From: Pseudomonas graminis
Lineage (GTDB): Bacteria; Pseudomonadota; Gammaproteobacteria; Pseudomonadales; Pseudomonadaceae
Direction of reading: 5' to 3'
DNA length: 64,000 nucleotides
Assembly: GCF_004364335.1 (NCBI RefSeq)
Contig: NZ_SOCR01000015.1
Span: 1-64,000, forward strand
The notes under the pieces: generated by a model
Databases searched by the model: none
What the model was told of the DNA's origin: nothing
Seen by the model: only the letters and a program-made list of their open reading frames with translations
Translations under genes and position numbers: made by a program
Shown: positions 33,980-45,494 of the stretch, in pieces
Numbering within the stretch: the first letter of the stretch is position 1
Layout: each line of letters opens with the position of its first letter

Positions 33980-34261
33980 TCATTGATAGCTAGCCCAGTT
34001 GCTCTCCAGCCAAATCACTACATTTATCTGGGATCTGGTGGTAGCGGGTAGACCCATGTGGATCATTCTCTCTGCCTTCTGAGCACCTGCGAGAGTCAGG
34101 GAATGCTTTTCGGCGAACTTATTAAGCAGGTACAAAACCTCGTGTTTTTCATGTCGGTTGAAAAGGCTCCGGTCCGGATCACCCGTTAGCTTTGGATCGT
34201 CGCCAGACGTGGTGCCGAGTGCATAGGTATAGGTGAGCTCACTTGCTGAAATTACGGCCAT
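33980..34261 (-). CDS. Hypothetical protein (93 aa)
   Basis: MAVISASELTYTYALGTTSG at the start, then SLFNRHEKHEVLYLLNKFAE and a tryptophan-containing end (VVIWLESNWASY). Composition and helix pattern look like a genuine protein. No domain is recognised. It reads away from tmRNA in the accessory strip. Confidence 0.6.
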   Translation of the reverse strand: MAVISASELTYTYALGTTSGDDPKLTGDPDRSLFNRHEKHEVLYLLNKFAEKHSLTLAGAQKAERMIHMGLPATTRSQINVVIWLESNWASYQ

Positions 34262-34370
34262 ATCTTCAGATTAAGCCTTCAGCGTAAAAGCCTTGGGGCA
34301 CACCGTCAAAGCTGGCAACCCTAAGGCTGTCATTAAGCTGGCATTCCTGAGCCAAACCAGCCCTAAAAGG

Positions 34371-34405
34371 CACAAAAAAAGCACTTGCGGTAAACGCTAA
34401 GTGCT
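34371..34405 (-). terminator. tmRNA terminator
   Basis: On the minus strand a 7-bp stem AGCACTT/AAGTGCT is followed by seven T's, 19 nt past the tmRNA CCA end. Confidence 0.85.
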
Positions 34406-34423
34406 TGATTTGTAATGCTTTTA

Positions 34424-34815
34424 TGGTGGAGCCGGGGGGATTTGAACCCCCGTCCGCCAGTACTCCGCTTTCGGGCCTACATGCTTAGCCGTGTCTATTA
34501 AGTTAACCCTCAGCGACCCGACGGGCAGGGTGCTTTGGGCGAGCTGTGTAAGTTTTAGCCGATTCGTCCACAGCGTACTGCACGGCGATCCTGTTCTATA
34601 TGACAATCACTTTGGGTTTACAGGCATCCCCTGGTGATTGCTGGAGCCGAAGCTACCAGAAGGAAGGCTAGCACCGCTTACGCGGCGAGAGCTTGTTCCC
34701 CGTAGGTTTCGTCATTGGCAACTATAGAAAGTTGCAACAGTGGATTTACGACTTCTGTTACCAAGTCGGCATGCCCCTAGAGTTTCATCACCGGCGTCGA
34801 ATCCTAATCGGCCCC
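34424..34815 (-). ncRNA. ssrA: Transfer-messenger RNA (tmRNA)
   Basis: A 392-nt one-piece tmRNA. The 5' end reads GGGGCCGATTAGGATTCGAC (from 34815). The 3' end reads GGGGTTCAAATCCCCCCGGC then TCCACCA (to 34424), giving the tRNA-like T-arm and encoded CCA. The resume ORF lies at 34719-34678 and encodes ANDETYGEQALAA followed by TAA. With SmpB it rescues stalled ribosomes and tags incomplete proteins for proteolysis. Its 3' end is a common integration site for phages and islands, and accessory genes do begin just beyond its terminator here. Confidence 0.96.
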
Positions 34816-34845
34816 AATTCTGCTGCTCTAGCAGTCAGGCGGCGG

Positions 34846-34874
34846 AGTCTACCCGAATCAATGAGATACGTCGA
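34846..34874 (-). promoter_or_regulatory. Candidate ssrA promoter
   Basis: On the minus strand TCGACG (34874-34869), a 17-nt spacer and TAGACT (34851-34846) would start a precursor ~25-30 nt upstream of the mature 5' end. The -35 match is weak. Confidence 0.35.
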
Positions 34875-34928
34875 CCTCCCGCCTGACATTCCGCTCACGA
34901 CGGGCTTTCGCCGGTCTTGATTCGGCAA

Positions 34929-35219
34929 TTACTTCGCGGCACCGCCATCGCTACCGTCACCGCCGGTTTTCAGCTCGGTGATTTTCTTGGTAGTGATCGA
35001 GATGCACTCCTTGTCATTGCCACTTTTTTGCGCGGCAGTGGCATCAGCGACGGTTTTTTCAATGTCAGTTTTGCTATCGCCGGTCAGGTTAGTGGTCGTC
35101 GATGCCTCAGCATTTTTCAGCGTCGCGATGTTCGCGCCGCACAGGTCATCAGCAGCGAAAACCGGGGAGCCCAACAGTGCAGCGGTAAGAAACAATCCAG
35201 TCAGTGCGGTGCGCTTCAT
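34929..35219 (-). CDS. Small secreted hypothetical protein
   Basis: A 96-aa protein with a clear Sec signal peptide (MKRTALTGLFLTAALLGSPVFAADD; cleavage after AFA-type site VFA). The mature part has two cysteines (LCGANI, ECISIT) that could pair, and a Gly/Asp-rich end. SD AAGGAGA lies before the ATG. Likely periplasmic; no known domain. It is monocistronic, next to the tmRNA promoter. Confidence 0.75.
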   Translation of the reverse strand: MKRTALTGLFLTAALLGSPVFAADDLCGANIATLKNAEASTTTNLTGDSKTDIEKTVADATAAQKSGNDKECISITTKKITELKTGGDGSDGGAAK

Positions 35220-35427
35220 GTGTATCTCCTTGAGCCTGTTGACTCGGTGTCGCCGCTCAATTTGCCGGTGCCCGAGATAGAGGGAAAAGCGCCGAATGGT
35301 TTGCGGCGCCTAAAGAGATGGACTGCCGCCTGTCGCAGGGGTTCTATTTTTTTTCACGATGCTGCGAAAAAGCCACGTTGCCGGATGTTTCGAGATTATG
35401 GGGCGATCTACGCCCCATTTGTGTGCA

Positions 35428-38238
<2,811 letters not shown>

Positions 38239-38309
38239 GCTGTTTCCTCGTGGGGCATCTCGGTGGCGCTGCGGCCTCTGTTGGCCGCATGGGTCGGGAT
38301 CGGCGCGGG

Positions 38310-39455
38310 TCAGGCGCCCAGTTCGCGGACCAGCGAATCGCGGGTGATCTCGCTGATCGACTTGGCGCCGGTCAGGACCATCGCCACGCGCATTTCCTTC
38401 TCGAACAGATCCAGCAGGTTTTTCACCCCGGCCTCGCCGTGGGTGGCCAAGGCATAGATGAACGCGCGGCCGATCAACACGGTGTCGGCACCGAGTGCAA
38501 TCATGCGCACCACATCCAGGCCGCTGCGGATGCCGGAGTCGGCGAGAATCTTCAGATCGCCTTTCACGGCGTCGGCAATGGCGGGCAGCGCACGGGCGCT
38601 GGACAGCACACCATCGAGCTGGCGGCCGCCATGGTTGGACACGACGATGCCGTCGGCGCCGAATTTCACTGCATCCCGTGCATCGTCCGGATCGAGGATG
38701 CCTTTGATGATCATCGGGCCGTCCCAGGAGTCGCGAATCCATTCCAGGTCTTTCCATGAAATCGACGGATCGAAGTTGTTGCCCAGCCAGGCGATGTAAT
38801 CGGTGAGACCGGTAGGGTTGCCGCGATAGGCCGACACGTTGCCCAGGTCGTGGGGCCGGCCGTTGATGCCCACATCCCACGCCCATTGCGGGTGAGTCAT
38901 GGCTTGCAAGACGCGGCGCATCGGCCCGCTTTTGCCGCTCATGCCGGAGTGCGCGTCACGGTAGCGAGCGCCCGGGACGGGCATGTCGACGGTGAATACC
39001 AACGTCTTAACACCGGCGGCTTTGGCTCGTTCCAGCGCATTGCGCATGAAACCGCGGTCTTTCAGCACATACAGCTGAAACCACATGGGCCGCTTGATCG
39101 CCGGGGCGACTTCTTCAATCGGGCAAAGCGAAACCGTCGACAGCGTGAACGGAATGCCCTTGGCGTCTGCAGCACGTGCGGCCTGCACTTCGCCACGGCG
39201 GGCATACATGCCGCAGAGGCCGACCGGGGCGAGTGCCATCGGCATGCTCAGGGTTTCACCGAACAACGTCGTCTCAAGGCTCAGCTCGGACATGTTCTTC
39301 AGGATGCGCTGGCGCAGCGCAATGTCGGCCAGGTCGGAGACGTTGCGGCGCAGGGTGTGCTCGGCGTAGGCGCCACCGTCGGCGTAGTGAAACAGGAAGG
39401 GCGGGAGCTTGCGCTGAGCGGCGGCGCGGTAGTCGGTGGAGGAAGAAATGATCAT
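38310..39455 (-). CDS. lldD: L-lactate dehydrogenase (FMN-dependent, membrane)
   Basis: A 381-aa α-hydroxy-acid oxidase. It starts at ATG 39455 (MIISSSTDYRAAAQRKLPPF). The FMN barrel is marked by APVGLCGMYARRGEVQAARA, WFQLYVLKDR and the catalytic His in VVSNHGGRQLDG; GADTVLIGRAFIYAL binds the phosphate. It oxidises L-lactate to pyruvate with quinone as acceptor. It sits between the permease and the D-lactate enzyme in one operon. Confidence 0.95.
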   Translation of the reverse strand: MIISSSTDYRAAAQRKLPPFLFHYADGGAYAEHTLRRNVSDLADIALRQRILKNMSELSLETTLFGETLSMPMALAPVGLCGMYARRGEVQAARAADAKGIPFTLSTVSLCPIEEVAPAIKRPMWFQLYVLKDRGFMRNALERAKAAGVKTLVFTVDMPVPGARYRDAHSGMSGKSGPMRRVLQAMTHPQWAWDVGINGRPHDLGNVSAYRGNPTGLTDYIAWLGNNFDPSISWKDLEWIRDSWDGPMIIKGILDPDDARDAVKFGADGIVVSNHGGRQLDGVLSSARALPAIADAVKGDLKILADSGIRSGLDVVRMIALGADTVLIGRAFIYALATHGEAGVKNLLDLFEKEMRVAMVLTGAKSISEITRDSLVRELGA

Positions 39456-39522
39456 GAGATCTCGCAGATGAGTGAGCGGGGGCCATTGCCGGGTGCGCAA
39501 AACACACCCGGCGCTCGTCTGA

Positions 39523-41229
39523 TTAATGAACCAGCATGCCGGTGAACCAGTACGCCTGGGCGTATGTGATGCAGCCAACGATCGTGGCAAAGAAAATGCT
39601 GTGCTTGAGGGTGAAGCGGAACAGGTCGGATTCTTTACCCACCAGCCCGGTCGCCGCGCAGGCCACCGCGATCGATTGCGGGGAAATCATCTTGCCGGTC
39701 ACGCCGCCGCTGGAGTTGGCCGCCACCATCAGCACGTCACTGACGCCCAGTTGGTGTGCAGTGGTGGCCTGCAACGAGCCGAACAGTGCGTTCGACGAGG
39801 TGTCCGAGCCTGTCAGGAACACGCCCAGCCAGCCGAGGAACGGCGAGAAGAACGGGAACGCGCTGCCCGTCCCGGCGAGGACCAGCGCCAGCGTCGAGGA
39901 CATCCCGGAGTAGTTCATGACAAAAGCGAAGGCCAGCACCATGCCGATCGACACGATGGCCCAGCGCAGTTCGATCAGCGTTTCTTTGAACGTGGTCAAA
40001 CCTGTTTTAGGTGTAATGCGCAGTACGATCATCGCGAGAATGGCCGAGATCAGAATCGCGCTGCCCGATGCAGCGAGCAGGTCGAACTTGTACACCGCTG
40101 GCATGGCGGTCGGGTTGGCGACAATCGGCGCCATCTTCATGACCAGTTGATCCAGGTGCGGCACCGGGAAGTTCATGGTCAGAGCCTGCAGCGGACCGCC
40201 CGCAGCGAACAGCGCCTTGAACGGCTTCAGCGTCCAGATCGTCACGACCACAGTCAGGATCAGAAAGGGCGACCATGCCTTGATGATGGTGCCCGCCGAG
40301 TACGGCGACTTTTTGGTGGTACGCGGTTGACCAAAGCCGCCCGCATTACCAGCGCCGCCGCCCATGACCGCGGCACCGCCGGACGCACCGGCGATTTGCG
40401 CGTCGGCTGCGCGAGCGGGCTGCCAGACTTTCAGGAAGAAGGTCAGAGACACGAGGCTGACCAGCGCCGAGGTAATGTCAGGCAGTTCCGGACCGACAAA
40501 GTTGGAGGTCAGAAATTGCACGATAGCGAAGCTGCCGCCGGCAACAAGTGCCGCTGGCCAGGTCTCTTTGACGCCTTTCACGCCGTCCATCATGAACATC
40601 AGCCAGAACGGCACGAACACTGACAACAGCGGTAATTGACGACCGGCCATGGCGCCGATCTTGAAGGGGTCGATGCCGGACACCTGACCGGCGACGATGA
40701 TCGGAATGCCCAGTGCGCCAAAGGCCACCGGTGCGGTGTTGGCGATCAGGCAGAGGCCAGCGGCGTACAGCGGGTTCAATCCCAGGCCGACGAGCAATGC
40801 AGCGGTAATTGCCACTGGTGCGCCGAAGCCTGCCGCCCCTTCCAGGAACGCGCCAAAGCAGAAACCGATCAGCAAGACCTGCAAGCGCTGGTCGTCAGTG
40901 ATCGACATGACCGAACTGCGAATGATCTCGAACTGGCCGCTTTTGACCGTCAGTTTGTAGAGAAACACGGCCGCAATAATGATCCAGGCGATGGGCCACA
41001 AGCCGTAGAGGAAGCCGTAACCGGCGGACGCGACGGCCATGTCGGCGGGCATCTGGAACGCGAAGATCGCAATCAGTATGGCGAGCAGCAGCGTGATGGC
41101 GCCTGCGACGTGGCCCTTGAGCCTGAATATCGCCAGCGCCAGAAAGAAGAAAACGATCGGAATGACAGCGACCAGCGCCGAAAGGCCCAGGCCACCAAGA
41201 GGTGTGTAGAGCTGTTGCCAGGTTTGCAT
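39523..41229 (-). CDS. lldP: L-lactate permease
   Basis: A 568-aa integral membrane protein from ATG 41229 (MQTWQQLYTPLGGLG), with AGGGG upstream. About 13 membrane helices are visible. LldP signatures include GFCFGAFLEGAAGFGAPVAI, its core EGAAGFGAPVAITAALLVG, and the C-terminal ANSSGGVTGKMISPQSIAVA. A Gly-rich cytoplasmic loop (~295-315, GGAAVMGGGAGNAGG) is somewhat unusual. It imports lactate by proton symport. First gene of the lld operon, downstream of the LldR palindrome. Confidence 0.95.
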   Translation of the reverse strand: MQTWQQLYTPLGGLGLSALVAVIPIVFFFLALAIFRLKGHVAGAITLLLAILIAIFAFQMPADMAVASAGYGFLYGLWPIAWIIIAAVFLYKLTVKSGQFEIIRSSVMSITDDQRLQVLLIGFCFGAFLEGAAGFGAPVAITAALLVGLGLNPLYAAGLCLIANTAPVAFGALGIPIIVAGQVSGIDPFKIGAMAGRQLPLLSVFVPFWLMFMMDGVKGVKETWPAALVAGGSFAIVQFLTSNFVGPELPDITSALVSLVSLTFFLKVWQPARAADAQIAGASGGAAVMGGGAGNAGGFGQPRTTKKSPYSAGTIIKAWSPFLILTVVVTIWTLKPFKALFAAGGPLQALTMNFPVPHLDQLVMKMAPIVANPTAMPAVYKFDLLAASGSAILISAILAMIVLRITPKTGLTTFKETLIELRWAIVSIGMVLAFAFVMNYSGMSSTLALVLAGTGSAFPFFSPFLGWLGVFLTGSDTSSNALFGSLQATTAHQLGVSDVLMVAANSSGGVTGKMISPQSIAVACAATGLVGKESDLFRFTLKHSIFFATIVGCITYAQAYWFTGMLVH

Positions 41230-41657
41230 GTATGAGGCCCCTAATTGTTTTTGGTTAGGCCCGGTGTCCATGTCTTACGTGCGCGGCTCCTGCAGGTGAC
41301 AACTGCTTGTCTGTCTTCCTGTCGGCGCTGACGAACGAGTCGCACAGCTCACCAGCTCAAGCGTTCCGCCGTCGGGAAGTGCCTGCGGCGTGGGACCGTG
41401 ACAACCCGTCCATCGCCGGCATTGTAAATTGGTAATACCAATTTACAATGTCTTGAAGCTAGGTTAGAAGCCTTGCTGACGATGTGTCAATTTATGACGC
41501 GTAAACTTTCGTAGCAGCTCGCTCGGATCTCGCCGGATCTGCGCCTGAGGGGGCGATTTCTCCTACATCTGCCGGGTGAATGTCTGATCGTGATCGGCGA
41601 GAATGTGCGCCCCGCAGCGACGTCAGACGGGGCAGCCGGGTTGTGGAGTGAAGGGTT
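41230..41657. promoter_or_regulatory. lldP-lldR intergenic control region
   Basis: A ~430-nt divergent intergenic region. The only strong element is the 29-nt operator palindrome at 41421-41449, described separately. The remainder holds the two leaders and no gene; the frame at 41487-41711 overlaps lldR and looks spurious. Confidence 0.7.
41421..41449. promoter_or_regulatory. LldR operator (perfect 29-nt palindrome) with symmetric promoter motifs
   Basis: ATTGTAAATTGGTA is repeated as its exact reverse complement around a central A (41435). The core TTGGTaatACCAA fits the FCD/GntR family operator shape. On each strand the palindrome also contains TTGTAA, 16 nt, TACAAT, a sigma-70-like pair, so divergent promoters may be superimposed on the operator. 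LldR family repressors release such sites in the presence of lactate. Confidence 0.8.
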
Positions 41658-42425
41658 ATGGGCTTTGATCAGGTGCGTCAGCGCCGCTTGTCTGACGATA
41701 TTGTCGAGCAATTGGAAAGGATGATTCTGGAAGGCACGTTGTGCTCCGGCGGTCGTCTGCCGGCCGAACGAGCGCTGGCCGAGCAGTTCGGGGTATCACG
41801 TCCCTCGTTGCGCGAAGCCATTCAGAAGCTGACGGCCAAAGGGCTGTTGGTCAGTCGTCAAGGCGGCGGCAACTACGTCGTCGACAGTATTGGGTCAACG
41901 TTCAGCGATCCTCTGCTTCATCTGCTGGAAAGCAGCCCGGAAGCGCAGCGCGACCTGCTTGAGTTCCGCCACACTCTCGAAGCCTCCTGCGCCTACTACG
42001 CAGCCATACGCGCGACGGATGTCGATCGGCTGCGGCTGCGCGAAGCGTTCGATGCGTTGCAGGATTGCTACAGCCGTGCGGAAGAAGTGAGCCGCGCAGA
42101 GGAGGGCGCCGCAGACGCCAGTTTCCACCTCGCCATCGCCGAAGCCAGCCACAACGCTGTGTTGCTGCACACTATTCGCGGCCTGTTTGATCTGCTGCGG
42201 CGCAGTGTCGTCACCAATATCGGCGGCATGTACAAACAGCGCGCAGAAACCCGCGACATGCTGATCGATCAGCATCGTGAGTTGTACCTGGCGATTATCG
42301 AAGGTCGGGCGGACGATGCTCGAGAAGTGTCGAGCCGTCATCTGCTGTATGTGCAGGAGGTGCTGGAGGAAGTGCGCCAGCAAGTGCAGCGCACAGCGCG
42401 GGCTGAACGGCGCAACCGGATATGA
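41658..42425 (+). CDS. lldR: FadR/GntR-family lactate regulator
   Basis: A 255-aa regulator. The N-terminal winged helix has GRLPAERALAEQFGVSRPSLREAIQKL (core PAERALAEQFGVSRPSLRE), with the FCD ligand domain at ~85-235 containing the metal-binding pattern D, H, H (ADASFHLAIAEASHN and SSRHLLYVQEVL). It is divergent from lldP and should repress the lld operon, with lactate as inducer. Confidence 0.92.
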   Translation: MGFDQVRQRRLSDDIVEQLERMILEGTLCSGGRLPAERALAEQFGVSRPSLREAIQKLTAKGLLVSRQGGGNYVVDSIGSTFSDPLLHLLESSPEAQRDLLEFRHTLEASCAYYAAIRATDVDRLRLREAFDALQDCYSRAEEVSRAEEGAADASFHLAIAEASHNAVLLHTIRGLFDLLRRSVVTNIGGMYKQRAETRDMLIDQHRELYLAIIEGRADDAREVSSRHLLYVQEVLEEVRQQVQRTARAERRNRI

Positions 42426-42472
42426 AGATATTGGGTGGGCCTGGGACGCATAACAGACAGCTGATATCGATT

Positions 42473-42562
42473 CTGTAAGAGCGGGCTTGCTGGCGAACCC
42501 GCGATTTCAGTCATCACAATGTTGACCGGAATGACGCATTCGCCAGCAAGCCGGCTCCTACA
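42473..42562. repeat. REPIN (paired inverted Pseudomonas REPs)
   Basis: Two REP elements face each other: TGTAAGAGCGGGCTTGCTGG (42473-42492) and CGCCAGCAAGCCGGCTCCTA (42541-42560), 45-50 nt apart. Such pairs are mobilised by RAYT transposases in Pseudomonas; no RAYT gene is nearby. The stretch lies in the lldR-smpB gap. Confidence 0.85.
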
Positions 42563-42638
42563 GATCCTTCATCAACCAGAAAGCCCAACGCTGCTTTCGG
42601 CGGCCTCTGGCGAGGCGTCAAATCAGGCACTGAAAGAA

Positions 42639-43121
42639 TCAGTCTTCCTTGCCCTTGTTCCGCACGGCGCGTTGCAACTCGCGATTGGAGTCGCGTTCGC
42701 GCTCGGTGTCGCGCTTGTCGTATTCCTTCTTGCCTTTGCCCAGAGCAATCTCGCACTTGATCAAGTGCTGCTTCCAGTAAAGGGCAAGGGCTACGCAGGC
42801 ATAGCCTTTTTGCTGAACAGAGGACGTCAGCTTTTCCAGCTCGCGTTTGTTGAGCAGCAGTTTACGGGTGCGTGTCGGGTCAGCGATGACGTGGGTACTG
42901 GCTGTCGTCAGCGGCGAGATATGGCTACCCATCAGCCAGGCCTCACCGTCCTTGAGCAACACGTAACTGTCAACCAGCTGCACCTTGTTGGCACGCAGGC
43001 TTTTTACTTCCCAGCCAGCCAGGACCAGACCGGCCTCGAACTTGTGTTCGATGAAGTAATCGTGACGCGCCTTTTTATTTTGCGCGATGGTCCCTGTGGG
43101 ATGTTTCTTGAGCTTAGCCAT
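42639..43121 (-). CDS. smpB: SsrA-binding protein SmpB
   Basis: A 160-aa protein from ATG 43121 (MAKLKKHPTGTIAQNKKARH). The oligonucleotide-binding barrel includes LAGWEVKSLRANKVQLVDSY and the C-terminal tail is basic (YDKRDTERERDSNRELQRAV). It delivers tmRNA to stalled ribosomes. Its RNA partner ssrA is ~8 kb away beyond the lactate genes. Confidence 0.97.
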   Translation of the reverse strand: MAKLKKHPTGTIAQNKKARHDYFIEHKFEAGLVLAGWEVKSLRANKVQLVDSYVLLKDGEAWLMGSHISPLTTASTHVIADPTRTRKLLLNKRELEKLTSSVQQKGYACVALALYWKQHLIKCEIALGKGKKEYDKRDTERERDSNRELQRAVRNKGKED

Positions 43122-43248
43122 AGGCGACGCATTATAGGGATCAACGGGCGTCTCGGCTATGGGCTCGCGCGCTGAAGCTGTGTGCTTGAGCAGGTGGAGT
43201 GAATCCCGGACAATGCGCGATCTTTTTTGCGTGTTGGACGTGTCAACG

Positions 43249-44652
43249 ATGTCGACGGACAAGGTTTCGGTTCACGGGAGTTGGGCCAGTCGCTGGGTGT
43301 TCATCCTGGCCGCCACAGGCTCTGCCGTGGGGTTGGGCAGCATATGGAAATTCCCCTACATGGTCGGCGTCTATGGCGGCGGTGCGTTTGTGCTGGTGTT
43401 TCTGGCGTGCATTGCTCTGATCGGCATTCCGGTGATGATCGCCGAGACACTCATCGGTCGCCGCGCACGGCAGAGCCCGGCCAACGCGCTGCGTTCGCTG
43501 GCAGTCGCAGCCGGGCATTCGTCGAAATGGTCATGGGGCGCGTTTGCCGGCATGGTGACCGCGTTGTTGATTCTTTCTTTTTATAGTGTTGTGGGTGGCT
43601 GGTCGCTCGAGTACATCATCGATGTCGGCAAAGGCGATTTCAAAGGGGTGACGCCTGACGGTGTCGGCGCCTATTTTGGCGAGATGATCGCTGATCCATG
43701 GCGCCTCGTCGGCTGGCACACGCTGTTCATGCTGCTGTCGGCGATCACCATTGCCAAGGGCGTCAACGCCGGCCTTGAGCGCAGCCTGCGCATTCTGATG
43801 CCTTTACTGTTTGTACTCATCGTGATTCTGTTGGGCTACAGCCTGACCACCGGGCACTTCATGGAAGGTGTGCACTTCATGTTCGACTTCACCCCCGAGA
43901 AGCTGCTGGATGGCCTGCTACCGGCCATGGGTCATGCGTTCTTCTCGCTCAGCGTGGGCGTCGGTTCGATCATGATCTACGGCGCCTACATGACCAAAGA
44001 GGCTTCGATCAGCGCGACGGTGGTGGGCGTGGCATTGCTCGACACCTTCGTGTCGCTGCTGGCGGGCCTCGCATTATTTCCGATTGTGTTCGCGGCGGGC
44101 CTGAACCCAAGCGAAGGGCCAGGGCTGATGTTCGTTACGTTGCCGTATGCATTTGGTAACGTCGCCTTCGGTACCGTCATGGGCGTGGTGTTCTTTATTC
44201 TTGTCGCCGTCGCGGCCTGGAGCTCGGCGATTTCCTTGCTCGAGCCCATGGTCGCGTACCTGGTTGAGCGTACGAAGGTTCGCCGCGGCTGGGTGACTTT
44301 CTGGCTATCGTTCATCTGCTGGTTCGTCGGGTTGGGCACGGTTTTCTCGTTCAACATCTGGAAGGAGGCCAAATTCTTCGTGAACGAAGGCGGCGGCTTC
44401 CATCTCTATCAGTGGGGAGCGTCGTCGGGGCTGGATTTCTTTGGCGTGATCGATTTCTTCACCTCGCGGATCATGCTGCCGCTGGGTGGATTGTGTTTTG
44501 TGGTATTCGCAGGTTGGGTGATGGGACGCGGCGCTGTGCGTGACGAATTGTCGGTGCGCAGCCCGGTTCTGTTCGCTTTAACGTTCTTTTTGATGCGCTA
44601 TGTGGCGCCGATCGGCATCGTGATTGTCTTTGCCGCTCAGCTTTGGAAATGA
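43249..44652 (+). CDS. Sodium-dependent transporter (NSS/SNF family)
   Basis: A 467-aa protein from ATG 43249; starts further upstream would add a non-conserved stretch. The TM1 motif ATGSAVGLGSIWKFPYMVG, GGGAFVLVFL and later ISLLEPMVAYLVE are typical of bacterial neurotransmitter:sodium symporters (LeuT relatives); 11-12 helices. It probably imports an amino acid with Na+. It is divergent from smpB and 7 nt ahead of ratA. Confidence 0.88.
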   Translation: MSTDKVSVHGSWASRWVFILAATGSAVGLGSIWKFPYMVGVYGGGAFVLVFLACIALIGIPVMIAETLIGRRARQSPANALRSLAVAAGHSSKWSWGAFAGMVTALLILSFYSVVGGWSLEYIIDVGKGDFKGVTPDGVGAYFGEMIADPWRLVGWHTLFMLLSAITIAKGVNAGLERSLRILMPLLFVLIVILLGYSLTTGHFMEGVHFMFDFTPEKLLDGLLPAMGHAFFSLSVGVGSIMIYGAYMTKEASISATVVGVALLDTFVSLLAGLALFPIVFAAGLNPSEGPGLMFVTLPYAFGNVAFGTVMGVVFFILVAVAAWSSAISLLEPMVAYLVERTKVRRGWVTFWLSFICWFVGLGTVFSFNIWKEAKFFVNEGGGFHLYQWGASSGLDFFGVIDFFTSRIMLPLGGLCFVVFAGWVMGRGAVRDELSVRSPVLFALTFFLMRYVAPIGIVIVFAAQLWK

Positions 44653-44659
44653 CGCTGAC

Positions 44660-45094
44660 ATGACTACGCATATTCAACGTTCCGCCCTTTTGCCATATCC
44701 CGCCCAGGCGCTTTATGACCTGGTCAACGACGTGAGTCGCTACTCCGAATTTCTGCCGTGGTGTTCCGCTGGCACCGTGCTAGAGCAGAGTGATACCTCA
44801 ATGCGCGCGCGTGTCGAGATCGCCAAAGGCGGTTTGAGCCAGCACTTCGTCACGCGCAATACGCTGACGCCGGGGCAAACCATCGAGATGAACCTGGAGG
44901 AGGGGCCTTTCAGTCAGCTTCACGGCGTCTGGACCTTCAAAGCCCTGAACGAAAAGGCCTGCAAGATCAGCCTGGACCTGTCGTTCGACTACAGCGGTTC
45001 GATCGTCCGCGCGACCCTGGGGCCGCTGTTCAATCAGGCCGCCAACACGTTGGTTGATGCTTTCTGCCAGCGAGCCAAAGAGCTGCATGGCTGA
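44660..45094 (+). CDS. ratA: RatA/COQ10-like START-domain protein
   Basis: A 144-aa protein from ATG 44660. HIQRSALLPYPAQALYDLVN, YSEFLPWCSAGTVLE and GPFSQLHGVWTF define the SRPBCC/COQ10 fold. The family is named RatA for ribosome association in E. coli; a lipid or quinone-binding role is also argued. It overlaps rnfH by 8 nt, as in many gammaproteobacteria. Confidence 0.9.
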   Translation: MTTHIQRSALLPYPAQALYDLVNDVSRYSEFLPWCSAGTVLEQSDTSMRARVEIAKGGLSQHFVTRNTLTPGQTIEMNLEEGPFSQLHGVWTFKALNEKACKISLDLSFDYSGSIVRATLGPLFNQAANTLVDAFCQRAKELHG

Positions 45095-45407
45095 CCCGAT
45101 GATTCGCGTCGAGGTGGTCTATGCCGCCGTCGACCGTCAGGAGTTGATCGCACTGCAAGTCCCTGTCGGAACATCGGTGCGTGCTGCGGCCATTGCGTCG
45201 GGCATGGCTGAGCGCTTTCCCGGGCTGGACCTCGCACAGTGCCCGTTGGGCATCTTCGGCAAGCTTGTAGGCGAACCGGAACAGCGCGCGCTGGAAACCG
45301 GCGACAGGGTCGAGATTTATCGGCCGTTGCTGGCTGATCCAAAAGAGGTGCGCCGTCTGCGCGCTTTAAAGGCAGCGGAGGCGAGAAAGGCGCAAAGACC
45401 GATTTAA
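45087..45407 (+). CDS. rnfH: RnfH family ubiquitin-like protein
   Basis: A 106-aa β-grasp protein from ATG 45087, with IRVEVVYAAVDRQELIALQV, CPLGIFGKLV, GDRVEIYRPLLADPKEVRRLRA and a basic tail. Function is unclear. A bidirectional terminator follows. Confidence 0.9.
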   Translation: MADPMIRVEVVYAAVDRQELIALQVPVGTSVRAAAIASGMAERFPGLDLAQCPLGIFGKLVGEPEQRALETGDRVEIYRPLLADPKEVRRLRALKAAEARKAQRPI

Positions 45408-45435
45408 TTTTCTCATCGGCCCGATTGAAAGACGT

Positions 45436-45464
45436 AAAAAAGCCCGGCATGTCCGGGCTTTTTT
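45436..45464. terminator. Bidirectional terminator between rnfH and bamE
   Basis: AAAAAAGCCCGG/CCGGGCTTTTTT, a 12-bp stem with loop CATGT; T-runs on both strands serve the converging rnfH and bamE transcripts. Confidence 0.92.
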
Positions 45465-45494
45465 ATGCAGCTGATTCCACGACGAAGCGGTGGA

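Noticed and set aside
38239..38886. 216-residue N-terminal extension of the D-lactate dehydrogenase frame
   Set aside because: It reads antiframe through lldD and the intergenic gap; ATG 38238 with AGGAA gives the conserved N-terminus.
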